The notes under the pieces were generated by a model. That model was not told the origin of the DNA, did not search any database, and saw only the letters and a list, made by a program, of their open reading frames with translations. A DNA stretch of 64,000 nucleotides from Granulosicoccus sp045110515. GTDB lineage: Bacteria; Pseudomonadota; Gammaproteobacteria; Granulosicoccales; Granulosicoccaceae. The number at the start of each line of letters is the position of its first letter. Positions within the stretch are counted from its first letter, which is position 1. Shown one piece after another: positions 26,649 through 35,629 of the stretch. The stretch is from positions 1 to 64,000 of the forward strand of contig JBGCGD010000014.1 in the NCBI GenBank assembly GCA_045110515.1, given 5' to 3'. The translations under genes were made by a program, and so were the position numbers.

Positions 26649-27332
26649 ATGACAAACGATAAATCTGAGAACGCTGGCAGCTCTGGTAACGAGAGCCTTA
26701 TTGAAGCTAGACGTGACTACACCGCAAACACTTTAAGCCGAGCGGAGCTCGCATCCACCCCATTTGACCAATTTACCCGATGGTTACAGGATGCACGGGA
26801 CGAAAAAATTCTTGATGCAACTGCGATGACCGTCAGTACTGCAGATTCCACGGGCCAGCCTCATTCAAGAGTGGTTTTACTAAAGCAGTTTGATAATGAA
26901 GGTTTCGTTTGGTACACCTATCAAGAGAGTGACAAAGCTAAGCAACTTCAAGAAAATCCTAAGGCTTCAATCTTATTTTATTGGTGCGCCCTAGAGCGAC
27001 AGGTTCGTATTGAAGGCGTTGTAGAAAAGCTCGATCCCAGCGATGCCGACGAGTACTTTTATTCTCGACCGGAAGGCAGCCGTTTCAGCGCAGCAGCCTC
27101 CATACAATCAGCACCTGTTGAGAACCGCAAAGTGTTAGAGAACAAGGTTAAGGAGCTGCATGAACAATACCCGGACGGTAATGTGCCGCGCCCTAGCGTT
27201 TGGGGAGGCTACCGATTAAACCCTCACCGCTTAGAGTTCTGGCAAGGTAGAGCTGACAGATTGCACGATCGGTTTATCTATTCTCGAGACTCTAAAACCG
27301 CTGATTGGTCTATACAACGTATTTCACCTTAA
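26649..27332 (+). CDS. pdxH: Pyridoxine/pyridoxamine 5'-phosphate oxidase
   Basis: FMN enzyme making pyridoxal 5'-phosphate, the last step of vitamin B6 synthesis. From the ATG at 26649 it has 227 residues. Typical segments: RRDYTANTLSRAELASTPFD, SRVVLLKQFDNEGFVWYTYQ (FMN binding), ERQVRIEGVVEKL, and the C-terminal RLNPHRLEFWQGRADRLHDR. The frame stays open far upstream inside the DUF423 gene, but the family start fits the ATG just after that gene's stop. PdxA (39189) is also in the window. PLP serves HemL here. Confidence 0.96.
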   Translation: MTNDKSENAGSSGNESLIEARRDYTANTLSRAELASTPFDQFTRWLQDARDEKILDATAMTVSTADSTGQPHSRVVLLKQFDNEGFVWYTYQESDKAKQLQENPKASILFYWCALERQVRIEGVVEKLDPSDADEYFYSRPEGSRFSAAASIQSAPVENRKVLENKVKELHEQYPDGNVPRPSVWGGYRLNPHRLEFWQGRADRLHDRFIYSRDSKTADWSIQRISP

Positions 27333-27353
27333 CTACTAACGCTTCCAACCCTT

Positions 27354-27812
27354 ATGAAATACCTCGTAGCTCTTGTGCTGGTGGTCTTCGCTGTGTTTGC
27401 ACTGCGCCACTATATGCCAAGTCTGGGTAACTCTGCCGCAGGTGGCATCATTGAACGCGATGGCGTTTCAATGTTGAGTGATTGTCCTGACACTCCCAAC
27501 TGCCAATCGTTCAGCGGGAGCAAAGCGACAGGTCTTTTTCCCATAACCTTGGCACCCAAAGACGCTATTGCCAGCATGGCGCGTATCGTCGAAGCTGTTC
27601 CTGGCATCACCGTCGAGCAATACGATGAGAGATACCTTCATGCAACGTCGACCTCAAAAATCATGAGGTTTGTTGACGACATTGAATTTTTGGTGAACGA
27701 GGAAGGTACCGGACTCTATGTGCGCAGTGCCAGCCGGCTTGGGAAAAGTGACTTAGGCGCAAACGCCCAACGTATTGAACTGCTGCGAGAACGGTCAGCA
27801 GGCAAGCTTTGA
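27354..27812 (+). CDS. DUF1499 domain protein, membrane anchored
   Basis: A 152-residue protein. Residues 1-17 form an uncleaved anchor or signal helix; then comes a DUF1499 domain beginning with the diagnostic CPDTPNCQSF (about 42-51) and including YLHATSTSKIMRFVDDIEFL and a YVRSASRLGKSDLGANAQRI end. The function of the family is unknown. Its last 18 bases overlap the 3' end of the convergent histidine kinase gene. Confidence 0.85.
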   Translation: MKYLVALVLVVFAVFALRHYMPSLGNSAAGGIIERDGVSMLSDCPDTPNCQSFSGSKATGLFPITLAPKDAIASMARIVEAVPGITVEQYDERYLHATSTSKIMRFVDDIEFLVNEEGTGLYVRSASRLGKSDLGANAQRIELLRERSAGKL

Positions 27813-29630
27813 CGGCTCACTTCCGAGCCATTTATTTAGCATCATAGCCAGCATTTCATCAGTGATCGGTTTGGGTAGGTAGTCATTCATGCCCGCATCC
27901 ATACATAGCGTGCGATCACCAGCGAGTGTATTGGCTGTAACTGCTACGATGGGTAAAGTGTGCCCATTTTCACGAGCAATCCGCGTGGCCTCATAGCCGT
28001 CCATTACAGGCATTTGACAATCCATAAATACGATATCGAATCGCTCTGCCTTGAGCAGTTCCACAGCTTTGATCCCATTCTCCGCAACTGTGACATCGCA
28101 GTTCAAGTCCTCAAGCATGTTCTCGATGACTAACTGATTGATCGGGTTATCTTCTGCTACAAGTGCTCGCATAGAAACCTTAGATGATTCAGCCGTAACA
28201 CTCTTAGCATTGATAGCTCTTAGGCTCGTCACGTTGTTGGCAGGAAGCTGCTCGGGCGACTCTGCTTCCAACATCGGGATGACTAAGGTGGCTTGCGTTC
28301 CTACACCAATTTGACTATCAAGTTCAAAGCGCCCCCCCATCAGATCAGTTAAACCTTGTACAAGTGCCAGCCCCAGACCGCTCCCGCCATAACGGCGTGA
28401 AGAACTACCCTCAACCTGATGAAAGAGCTCGCGCACTTTGGACAGCTCGGAACGCTCGATTCCAGCACCCGTATCGCTAACGGTCACTACAAGATTACCT
28501 TTCGATTTCGATCCTAGCTCTGCTGGACTCATATTGTCAGCCGACACTCGGATAACGACTTCTCCAGCGGCGGTGAACTTAATCGCATTGTCCACAAGCT
28601 TAGCAATCATCTGTGACACACGCTGACGGTCACCCATAATAAACACAGGCATCGTGTGATCTATTTTTAACCGGATATCAACGGGCCGCTCAGCAAGCGA
28701 AGACGTGTATTGAGCAATTAAAAGCTCAATAGTTTCACGGATATTATACGGCTCGCTTTCAAGCCGAACTGTACCGGTAGCCATGCTTGAAGCATCCAGC
28801 AAATCACTCACCATGGACAACATTGCTTCACCGGATCGCTGCAACGTGGAAACCGCTTGCTTTTGCTCCGGGTTTAATTCCATTTTCGCCAATCGCCTAG
28901 ACATGCCCAATACACCGTTCATAGGCGTACGCAGCTCGTGACTCATTCTGGCTAAGAACTCTTCCTTAACTACGAGTGCTTTTTGCGCATCATCCCGGGC
29001 CTCTCTAAACGACTCGTTTTGAAGGCTCAGGTCACTGACCAAGGCCTGATTTCGCAACCTTAAATCGATAGTTTCTGCAAGATAGGTGTGAATTTGTTTG
29101 GCCACAGAAAGAATCGCAAACGTAAAGAGCACTAGCGGCCCAACATGCGGCAGAAAGGATCCATCACTGAGCAGGATAAGAATGATCGTATTTGGAACCA
29201 GCATACACAGTACATAAATGCGGAAAGTCCAAAGCCCAGCGCCGAAGGAAAAAATATTGGCGGCGCACACCGCGTAGGGCGCAACGAGAATAAACAACTG
29301 CATCGTCAGTGGCAGCTCAGGAGACCAGAAAAACGCCATCGTGCTCCAGCCAATAGCATTCAAACCAACAATAGTGGTGTACCGGCTCACATGAAGATGC
29401 GCTTCAGCACCCTCCCTGGTCTTTAAGACCACCGGCAGCCGCATCAGACCGAGCAGCATCATAGAGCATGTCCAGTACGATAACGACTGGAAATCCACTT
29501 TTTCATAGAGAAAACCGGCACACATGAGACCGGCAAGCATGTTAATCGACCAAGCAAGCAGCGCATGCTTGAACAACACTCGATGCAGTGCTTGCTCTAT
29601 ATCTTCCTGATTTTGATCAATCGAATGCAT
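27795..29630 (-). CDS. Hybrid sensor histidine kinase / response regulator
   Basis: A 611-residue membrane kinase. Residues 20-180 hold about six hydrophobic helices with little periplasmic loop, so the sensor is in the membrane itself. A short coiled coil leads to the HisKA dimerisation helix with phospho-acceptor His231 in FLARMSHELRTPMNGVLGMS. The ATPase domain shows LVDNAIKF, DTGAGIERSEL and GGSGLGLALVQGL. A receiver domain ends the protein with phospho-acceptor Asp537 (FMDCQMPVMDGYEA) and KP(I) at the active-site lysine. No Hpt domain or partner regulator is adjacent, so phosphate must go to a partner elsewhere. The membrane part resembles other BarA/luxQ-like kinases only loosely; signal unknown. 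Confidence 0.92.
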   Translation of the reverse strand: MHSIDQNQEDIEQALHRVLFKHALLAWSINMLAGLMCAGFLYEKVDFQSLSYWTCSMMLLGLMRLPVVLKTREGAEAHLHVSRYTTIVGLNAIGWSTMAFFWSPELPLTMQLFILVAPYAVCAANIFSFGAGLWTFRIYVLCMLVPNTIILILLSDGSFLPHVGPLVLFTFAILSVAKQIHTYLAETIDLRLRNQALVSDLSLQNESFREARDDAQKALVVKEEFLARMSHELRTPMNGVLGMSRRLAKMELNPEQKQAVSTLQRSGEAMLSMVSDLLDASSMATGTVRLESEPYNIRETIELLIAQYTSSLAERPVDIRLKIDHTMPVFIMGDRQRVSQMIAKLVDNAIKFTAAGEVVIRVSADNMSPAELGSKSKGNLVVTVSDTGAGIERSELSKVRELFHQVEGSSSRRYGGSGLGLALVQGLTDLMGGRFELDSQIGVGTQATLVIPMLEAESPEQLPANNVTSLRAINAKSVTAESSKVSMRALVAEDNPINQLVIENMLEDLNCDVTVAENGIKAVELLKAERFDIVFMDCQMPVMDGYEATRIARENGHTLPIVAVTANTLAGDRTLCMDAGMNDYLPKPITDEMLAMMLNKWLGSEPSKLAC

Positions 29631-29707
29631 TCTAGTGAAGTATTGATATCTAGAGCATCTAACGGTTGATTCGGCTTTTTTCGTTAGCCGGAAACGAATA
29701 CGGGCCG

Positions 29708-30670
29708 CTAGTTTGTGATGACGTTCGCAGCTTGACGATCTGCGTGGTAGGAAGATCTCACCATTGGGCCGCTGGCGACATGCGAGAAACCCATCTCGTC
29801 ACCAATCCTAGCTAATTCATCAAATTCATCAGGGTGAACAAATCGGGCCACTGGTAAGTGGGATTTGCTGGGCTGCAAGTACTGCCCGAGGGTTAACATA
29901 TCAACCTGATGCTCGCGAAGGTCGCGCATAACGGCTTCAACTTCTTCTATGTTTTCCCCCAATCCCAACATTAAACCAGACTTGGTCGGTACCGATGGGA
30001 ATCGCTTTTTGTGATTCTCCAGTAAATCCAGAGACCATTCGTAGTCTGAACCCGGGCGGCACTGTTTGTAGAGGCGTGGTACGGTCTCTAAATTGTGATT
30101 AAAAACATCCGGTGGATTGTCAGCCATGGAATCCAGCGCTTTTTGCATTCGTCCACGGTAGTCGGGTACGAGAACCTCAATTTGTATACCGGGCGAGCGC
30201 TCTCGTACGGCTTTGATGCAAGCATCGAAATGCCCTGCACCACCATCGCGAAGATCGTCTCGATCGACCGACGTTATAACGATATAACTCAAACCCAACT
30301 GCGCTACAGCTTTGGCTAAGTTTTCGGGTTCGTTTTCATCCAGCGGATTGGGTCTTCCATGCGCAACATCGCAGAACGGGCATCGCCGTGTGCAGATGTC
30401 GCCCATGATCATGAATGTAGCTGTGCCGTGACTAAAGCACTCGCTAAGATTAGGGCAACTCGCCTCCTCACAGACCGATGACAAATTCAGCTCACGCATC
30501 ATTTGTTTAATTTCCTGAACCCGTGGGTTATTGGATACACGAGTTCGGATCCACTCAGGTTTGCGCGGCATAGTTTCTGTCGGCGCAACCTTAATTGGGA
30601 TTCGCGACAGTTTGTCTGCTCCGCGCTGATGGCCTTTAGGGTCAAAACGGGAGGGGGCTGTGTGATCCAT
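29708..30670 (-). CDS. lipA: Lipoyl synthase
   Basis: Radical SAM enzyme that inserts two sulfurs into octanoyl groups made by LipB. The 320-residue product has the auxiliary cluster cysteines Cys67, Cys72 and Cys78 (CEEASCPNLSEC) and the radical SAM cluster cysteines Cys93, Cys97 and Cys100 (CTRRCPFC). The C-terminal RSSYHAD carries the conserved serine ligand. It follows lipB by 16 bp. GcvH (52216-52605), a lipoylated protein, is among its substrates. Confidence 0.98.
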   Translation of the reverse strand: MDHTAPSRFDPKGHQRGADKLSRIPIKVAPTETMPRKPEWIRTRVSNNPRVQEIKQMMRELNLSSVCEEASCPNLSECFSHGTATFMIMGDICTRRCPFCDVAHGRPNPLDENEPENLAKAVAQLGLSYIVITSVDRDDLRDGGAGHFDACIKAVRERSPGIQIEVLVPDYRGRMQKALDSMADNPPDVFNHNLETVPRLYKQCRPGSDYEWSLDLLENHKKRFPSVPTKSGLMLGLGENIEEVEAVMRDLREHQVDMLTLGQYLQPSKSHLPVARFVHPDEFDELARIGDEMGFSHVASGPMVRSSYHADRQAANVITN

Positions 30671-30686
30671 AACCTGAGTTTACCAG

Positions 30687-31316
30687 TTAAGAGAGCGTGG
30701 AATTGTCCAGAACAGGCGCTGCCAATTGCTTGTGAAGTTCCAGAATGAGTTGTTCGACAATCTGTGCTTTGGGGCTTTCGATACCTAATTTCTCCGTCGA
30801 TGTAACCGCCAAATTTGCAAATCCACACGGATCGATACCTGAAAAAGGTGCCAAGTCAGGGTTTATATTCAACGCCAGCCCGTGATAGGTGCTGCCTCGG
30901 CGCACTCGAAGACCCAAGGCCGCAATTTTTGCGCCGTTAACGTATACGCCTGGGGCATCTCGACGATTTACGGCGGTTACGTCGTACATTTTTAGTAAAG
31001 CGATAACGCTGTTTTCCAGCCGCTCAACCATTTCGCGGATGCCGAACCCAGCTCGACGAAGACTTATAAGGGTGTATACCACCACCTGCCCCGGTCCGTG
31101 ATACGTGACCTGACCACCCCGGTCACTTTTCACAACCGGGATATCAGCCGGATTATGAATGTGCGATTCACGCCCTGCCTGACCCAATGTATAAACCGGA
31201 GGATGTTCGCACACCCAAAGCTCATCCTCAGTGTCGTCGGCCCGCTCATCCGTGAAAGCACGCATGGCCTCCCAGGTCATGTGATAATCAGCAAGGCCGA
31301 GATGACGAGTCTTCAA
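30687..31316 (-). CDS. lipB: Octanoyl-ACP:protein N-octanoyltransferase
   Basis: Transfers octanoate from acyl carrier protein to lipoyl domains. The 209-residue product has the GGQVTYHGPGQVVVY signature (68-82) and the catalytic pair Lys130 (NGAKIAALGLRV) and Cys164 (IDPCGFANLAVTS). Its ATG overlaps the ybeD stop by four bases; lipA follows. Together they form the de novo protein lipoylation route. Confidence 0.97.
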   Translation of the reverse strand: MKTRHLGLADYHMTWEAMRAFTDERADDTEDELWVCEHPPVYTLGQAGRESHIHNPADIPVVKSDRGGQVTYHGPGQVVVYTLISLRRAGFGIREMVERLENSVIALLKMYDVTAVNRRDAPGVYVNGAKIAALGLRVRRGSTYHGLALNINPDLAPFSGIDPCGFANLAVTSTEKLGIESPKAQIVEQLILELHKQLAAPVLDNSTLS

Positions 31317-31570
31317 AGCGTATAGAGCACCTTTGGCTCTGATTTCAACGCAGCGTAGACATTTTGTAGTTGTTCTAAACTGGTGGCAGTGAACCGGATG
31401 CTCACAGACAGATACTTCCCTTCTTTGCTAGGCAAGGTCGTTATCGTGAAATCTGCTGGCTCTATGTAGGGCGTCACCAGCGCAGACACCTCCGCCTCAA
31501 ATTTTGGGGTATTCAGCCCCATGGCCTTGACGGCAAGATCTGCCGGAAATTCGATCAGTGTTTCGGTCAC
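31313..31570 (-). CDS. ybeD: YbeD/DUF493 family protein
   Basis: An 85-residue ferredoxin-like (ACT-resembling) protein conserved between dacA and lipB in gammaproteobacteria. It has the family start LIEFPADLAVKAMG and the strand KYLSVSIRFTATSLEQLQ. It probably has a regulatory role in lipoylation or fatty-acid metabolism, but none is proven. ATGA overlaps occur at both ends, with dacA upstream and lipB downstream. Confidence 0.9.
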   Translation of the reverse strand: MTETLIEFPADLAVKAMGLNTPKFEAEVSALVTPYIEPADFTITTLPSKEGKYLSVSIRFTATSLEQLQNVYAALKSEPKVLYTL

Positions 31571-32742
31571 TGGAAATATCGTTGAATAGAATGCTTCATT
31601 CGCAGAAACAAACCACCCTCTTCGACCTTCTGCAAGGCTAACAAAGGAACCTCGCCGACTACGCGGTTATCAGCCATTAGAACGCTTCGGCCGATTTCCT
31701 GACCGATACGCATGGGAGCTCTAATAAACTCGCCGACCTCTATCGTGCTTTGCAGGGTATCGAAAGAGTCTCTGGGCAACGTTAGATAGAGATCTTCTGA
31801 AACACCTAGTGCCAGGTTTTCAGTCTCGCCCATCCAGATTCGAGTTTCGCTAATTTGCTCGCCGGCGGCATACACACGACGGGTTTTGAAAAAACGGTAT
31901 CCGTAGTTCAATAATTTCTGGCTCTCAGCAATACGTGCCTTATCGCTGGCAGTGCCTAGCACAATGCTGATTAGACGCATGCCGTCGCGGACCGAGGATG
32001 ACACCAGACAGTAACCTGCTGCCTCTGTATGCCCAGTCTTCATACCATCGACCGACTCATCACGCCACAGTAAGGTATTTCGATTTCTCTGCGTAATGTT
32101 GTTGTACGTAAATTCGCGCTCTGAATAGAGTTTGTAGGTCTCTGGGTGCTCACGGATAATGGCACTAGAGATTTTGGCCAGATCGTTGGCTGTTGTGTAA
32201 TGATCAGGGTGAGGCAAACCTGACGCGTTCATGAAGTTGGTATCGCTCATTCCCAGATTCTGTGCCATGCGATTCATGATATCGACGAACCCACGCTCAC
32301 TAGCTGCGACGTGCTCAGCTAAGGCCACACTCGCATCGTTGCCCGACTGAATGATAAGACCGCGAAGGAGGTCCTGCAGCGGTACAACCGTGTCTGCCTC
32401 GATAAACATGCGTGATCCGGGCATGGACTGCGCCTGGGCAGAGACTATGACCGGCTCGTCCAAGGAAATGCTGCCTCGTTTGAGCTCCGAGGCCACGATG
32501 TAGGCCGTCATCATTTTCGTCAGGCTAGCAGGCTCGATGCGTTTGTCTGGATCCTTGGCCGCTAAAACCTCACCGCTTTTATGATCAAACAGCAGATAGC
32601 TGTTAGCAGACAACAGAGGGGGTGACGGCAATGGTGCAGCCATGGCCAAAGGAGCACAAAGAGACAGCAAAAGTACCGCAAAAATAGTGGTTATGCGCTG
32701 ATTAAACAGGCAAACTTTCAGGAAGGACGTTATTACAGTCAT
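31567..32742 (-). CDS. dacA: D-alanyl-D-alanine carboxypeptidase (penicillin-binding protein 5/6 type)
   Basis: Trims the terminal D-alanine from peptidoglycan stem peptides; anchored to the outer face of the inner membrane. From the ATG at 32742 it has 391 residues with a cleavable signal ending at AMAAPLP. The SxxK motif is in EPASLTKMM, SxN in IQSGNDASVALAEH and KTG in DGMKTGHTEAAGYC. The C-terminal PBP5 beta domain ends in an amphipathic helix (FLRMKHSIQRYF) that holds the protein to the membrane. A GTG at 32784 would add 14 residues with no ribosome binding site. Confidence 0.95.
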   Translation of the reverse strand: MTVITSFLKVCLFNQRITTIFAVLLLSLCAPLAMAAPLPSPPLLSANSYLLFDHKSGEVLAAKDPDKRIEPASLTKMMTAYIVASELKRGSISLDEPVIVSAQAQSMPGSRMFIEADTVVPLQDLLRGLIIQSGNDASVALAEHVAASERGFVDIMNRMAQNLGMSDTNFMNASGLPHPDHYTTANDLAKISSAIIREHPETYKLYSEREFTYNNITQRNRNTLLWRDESVDGMKTGHTEAAGYCLVSSSVRDGMRLISIVLGTASDKARIAESQKLLNYGYRFFKTRRVYAAGEQISETRIWMGETENLALGVSEDLYLTLPRDSFDTLQSTIEVGEFIRAPMRIGQEIGRSVLMADNRVVGEVPLLALQKVEEGGLFLRMKHSIQRYFQ

Positions 32743-32848
32743 ACAAAGACCCGGATAAATAAAACGTAAAAGCAACACACGCACTAGCTCGCTGACTAGT
32801 TTAATGGTTTTCTGTGAACACTGCGCTTACAGTGTAAAGGATTTGACG

Positions 32849-33748
32849 TTACGGATTGGCAGTGACGAAGGTAAAGCTCTCGATTCCAGCCGATGACAAT
32901 GACGCGATCGCCTCCTCCACCATTAACTCGTTCGACATTGGGCCAATTTGAACGAGATGAAGCCGGCGATTTACATCATGATTAACACCGACAGGAAAGT
33001 TCATCCTGCCTCTAACTTGATCCGCCATTTTCTTTGCATTCGGTGCCTGCGAGAACGCGCCCACCTGAATGTAAACATCGTTGGTAACGAGTTCTTGTAC
33101 GGCTACATCTGTTGGTTCAGCAGCAATAAGCGCGGCTTGTTGCTCGGTGCTGTAGTCCAAAGGTTCTGTCAGCAGCGGTTCAACAATATTGTGCGTACTA
33201 AGCGCTTCGATGTAGACATCCATTTTGCCACTCTCGATCATGCCCAACTCGGAGGCTGCCGCGTATGAAAGGTCAATAATTCGATCGCCAACAAAAGGGC
33301 CTCTGTCATTGACTTTCACAACAATAGATTTTCCCGTATCGACTCTGGTTACTCTGACAAAGGTGGGAATCGGCAGGTGTTTGTGTGCGGCAGTCATCTG
33401 GTACATGTCGTAAATTTCACCGCTGGATGTCTCGCGACCGTGAAACTTTTTCCCGTACCACGACGCCACGCCCCACTCTTTGAATTCCTCTGCCGAATCT
33501 AAAACACGGTAGGTCTCTCCGAATACACGATAAACTGGTGGGTTTCCTCGCAATGATTTGGGCAGGTTACGGACCACGATGGCACCAGTTTGGACCTGCG
33601 CAGGATCACCTTCCGCGTCACCTGCAACCGCTGCTACCCATGGCGGCTCCTTCGAGCTGCCCATGAGAGCACAACCATTTAGTGTGAGTGTTGCCAGACA
33701 AATTGCCGCCAAACGCTTTCGTGTTTTTGTAGTTGTAGCTGGAGTCAT
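32849..33748 (-). CDS. rlpA: Septal ring lytic transglycosylase RlpA (lipoprotein)
   Basis: Outer-membrane lipoprotein that cleaves stem-less peptidoglycan at the division site. From the ATG at 33748 (AGGAA seven bases upstream) it has 299 residues with lipobox LNGC. The double-psi beta-barrel contains GVASWYGKKFHGRETSSGE and VKVNDRGPFVGDRIIDLSYAA, including the catalytic region. A C-terminal SPOR domain (about the last 75 residues, starting VYIQVGAFSQAPNAKK) binds denuded glycan strands. An alternative ATG at 33784 overlaps the mltB stop as ATGA but would give a long leader before the signal. Confidence 0.94.
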   Translation of the reverse strand: MTPATTTKTRKRLAAICLATLTLNGCALMGSSKEPPWVAAVAGDAEGDPAQVQTGAIVVRNLPKSLRGNPPVYRVFGETYRVLDSAEEFKEWGVASWYGKKFHGRETSSGEIYDMYQMTAAHKHLPIPTFVRVTRVDTGKSIVVKVNDRGPFVGDRIIDLSYAAASELGMIESGKMDVYIEALSTHNIVEPLLTEPLDYSTEQQAALIAAEPTDVAVQELVTNDVYIQVGAFSQAPNAKKMADQVRGRMNFPVGVNHDVNRRLHLVQIGPMSNELMVEEAIASLSSAGIESFTFVTANP

Positions 33749-33780
33749 AGCTAATTTCCTAACGGTCGACTTCGTGAAAC

Positions 33781-34779
33781 TCATCGATTGAATGCATTGG
33801 CTAATTGAACGACGGCCAACGCATATAAACGACTATGGTTGTAACGAGTGATGGCATAAAAATTTTGATACCCAACCCAGAATTCCTCGCCACTCTTTCC
33901 TTTCATACTCATCACGCTTAACAAATGGCCGCCCTTAACCCCCCTAGCCAACCCCTTCGAGTAGAAGCCCAGCTCTGAAACAGACTTCGCACCGAGTTGG
34001 GGCTTCAGCGATTTAGAAACCAGCGCGCGAACAGCGGCGCGATCAGACATCCCAGACTCCCAAGGTTCCGCTATCGGCCCATTCTCGACCCATCCATGGA
34101 CTGAAAGATAGTTAGCTACCGAGCCGACGACATCGGCTGTGCTATCAAACAAATCGCGTCGACCATCACCATCAAAATCGACCGCGTACTCTCTATAGCT
34201 GGAAGAAATGAACTGCGGTATGCCCATGGCTCCGGCATAGCTGCCCCGCACACTTAGCGTATCCCACTCTTCGGCACTGCTAAGCACGAGAAATTCCGTA
34301 AGCTCCCTTTTAAAAAATTCTGCACGCGGAGGATAGTTAAAAGCCAGCGTCGCCAGAGATTCGAGCACACCATGTTTACCGGTTATGCGCCCGTAGAAAG
34401 TTTCCACACCGATAATGGCAGCGATGATAGTAACGGGAACGCCGTAGGCATCGGACGCTCTCTCAAGCAAAGTTCTGTGCTTGTCTATGAATTCCCGACC
34501 TTCAACGATACGACGTTCCTTAAGAAATATCGGGCGATACTCTTTCCACGTTAAAGTCCGCTCAGCTGGCGTCGAGATAGCATCCAAAATGCTCTGCTGG
34601 GAGCTAATTTTTTCAAACAAGCCGGCCAGATAATTGGCATCGAGCCCCTCCTCAGCGCTAACAACGGCAATGTATTGACGCACGTCAGCTCTTTGCAGAA
34701 AATTCTCTGCCTTCGCGATCGGGACATAGCTAAAAAGCATCAGCGCAAACAAGGCTGTGCTAGTTCGAAAACTCATCAT
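33781..34779 (-). CDS. mltB: Lytic murein transglycosylase B
   Basis: Cleaves the glycan strand of peptidoglycan to 1,6-anhydromuropeptides in the periplasm. The 332-residue product has a signal peptide ending at AKA (residues 22-24), the catalytic glutamate in AAIIGVETFYGRITGKHG, the AMGIPQFISSSYREYAVDFDG segment typical of MltB with its Asp-rich metal loop (DFDGDGRRDL), and NYLSVHGW. No lipobox is seen, so it is probably soluble. It is first in mltB-rlpA-dacA-ybeD-lipB-lipA. Confidence 0.94.
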   Translation of the reverse strand: MMSFRTSTALFALMLFSYVPIAKAENFLQRADVRQYIAVVSAEEGLDANYLAGLFEKISSQQSILDAISTPAERTLTWKEYRPIFLKERRIVEGREFIDKHRTLLERASDAYGVPVTIIAAIIGVETFYGRITGKHGVLESLATLAFNYPPRAEFFKRELTEFLVLSSAEEWDTLSVRGSYAGAMGIPQFISSSYREYAVDFDGDGRRDLFDSTADVVGSVANYLSVHGWVENGPIAEPWESGMSDRAAVRALVSKSLKPQLGAKSVSELGFYSKGLARGVKGGHLLSVMSMKGKSGEEFWVGYQNFYAITRYNHSRLYALAVVQLANAFNR

Positions 34780-34847
34780 GCCCGGAGTCTAGTTCAGGAC
34801 TTCATACAAATCAGGTGCGACTTTGGTGCAAATTGCTCAAGCGACGA

Positions 34848-35555
34848 TTATCTGACGTCGAACCAATCGATTGGCACTTGCTCATGCTTCTCCAGCCAAT
34901 GGTTAGCCTGAGAAAAATGGCGACACCCCAGAAAACCTCGGTGAGCCGACAACGGTGATGGGTGCGGGCACTTCAGTACAAGATGTCGCTTTGGATCAAT
35001 CACCTGCCCCTTCTTCTGGGCGTAACTTCCCCACAGCATAAATACCAGCCCTTCCCGTTCATCACTCAATTGCCGGATGACATTGTCGGTAAATGTCTCC
35101 CAACCACGCCCCTGATGGGAGGCTGCCTGACCGTGCTCAACGGTCAACACGCTGTTTAACAAGAAAACTCCCTGCTTTGCCCAAGGTATCAGACAGCCTT
35201 GCCGGCGCTGCACTAGTAGAGGCTCACCGCCTCCCACATCGGCGTCAATCTCCTTAAACATATTCAGTAGTGAGGGCGGAATAGCCACACCTTCCGGGAC
35301 GGAGAAACTCAAACCATGCGCCTGGCCCGGGCCGTGGTAGGGGTCCTGCCCCAAAATAACGACCTTCACTTTTTCGAATGGCGTGAGGGAGAAGGCTGCA
35401 AACCAATCGGAGGAATGCGGGTACACAACGGCAGATTGCGACTTTCGGTGCGCCAAATACTGCCGCAGCTCGGTCATGTACTCTGATGCAAACTCCTTAT
35501 CGAGGCGCTCTTGCCAGCTCGGGTCTAAGGTTGGGGTTGATCGCTTCTGTGTCAA
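34848..35555 (-). CDS. ung: Uracil-DNA glycosylase (family 1)
   Basis: Removes uracil from DNA. The 235-residue product contains the water-activating loop GQDPYHGPGQAHGLSFS, the LLNSVLTVEHGQAASHQGRG segment and the leucine intercalation loop HPSPLSAHRGFLGCRHF. The start is a TTG at 35555. It is divergent from lptD; their 5' ends are about 75 bp apart or less, depending on the lptD start. Confidence 0.97.
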   Translation of the reverse strand: MTQKRSTPTLDPSWQERLDKEFASEYMTELRQYLAHRKSQSAVVYPHSSDWFAAFSLTPFEKVKVVILGQDPYHGPGQAHGLSFSVPEGVAIPPSLLNMFKEIDADVGGGEPLLVQRRQGCLIPWAKQGVFLLNSVLTVEHGQAASHQGRGWETFTDNVIRQLSDEREGLVFMLWGSYAQKKGQVIDPKRHLVLKCPHPSPLSAHRGFLGCRHFSQANHWLEKHEQVPIDWFDVR

Positions 35556-35629
35556 AGGTTTGTTCCGTTCCGGGGATTCTGGTGTGCCTTAGTAGAATTG
35601 CAGTTTACCTGCTAATACGCTACCCAGGA

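Noticed and set aside
35486..35629. N-terminal extension of lptD back to 35486
   Set aside because: It lies antisense in ung and would put about 100 residues in front of the signal sequence.
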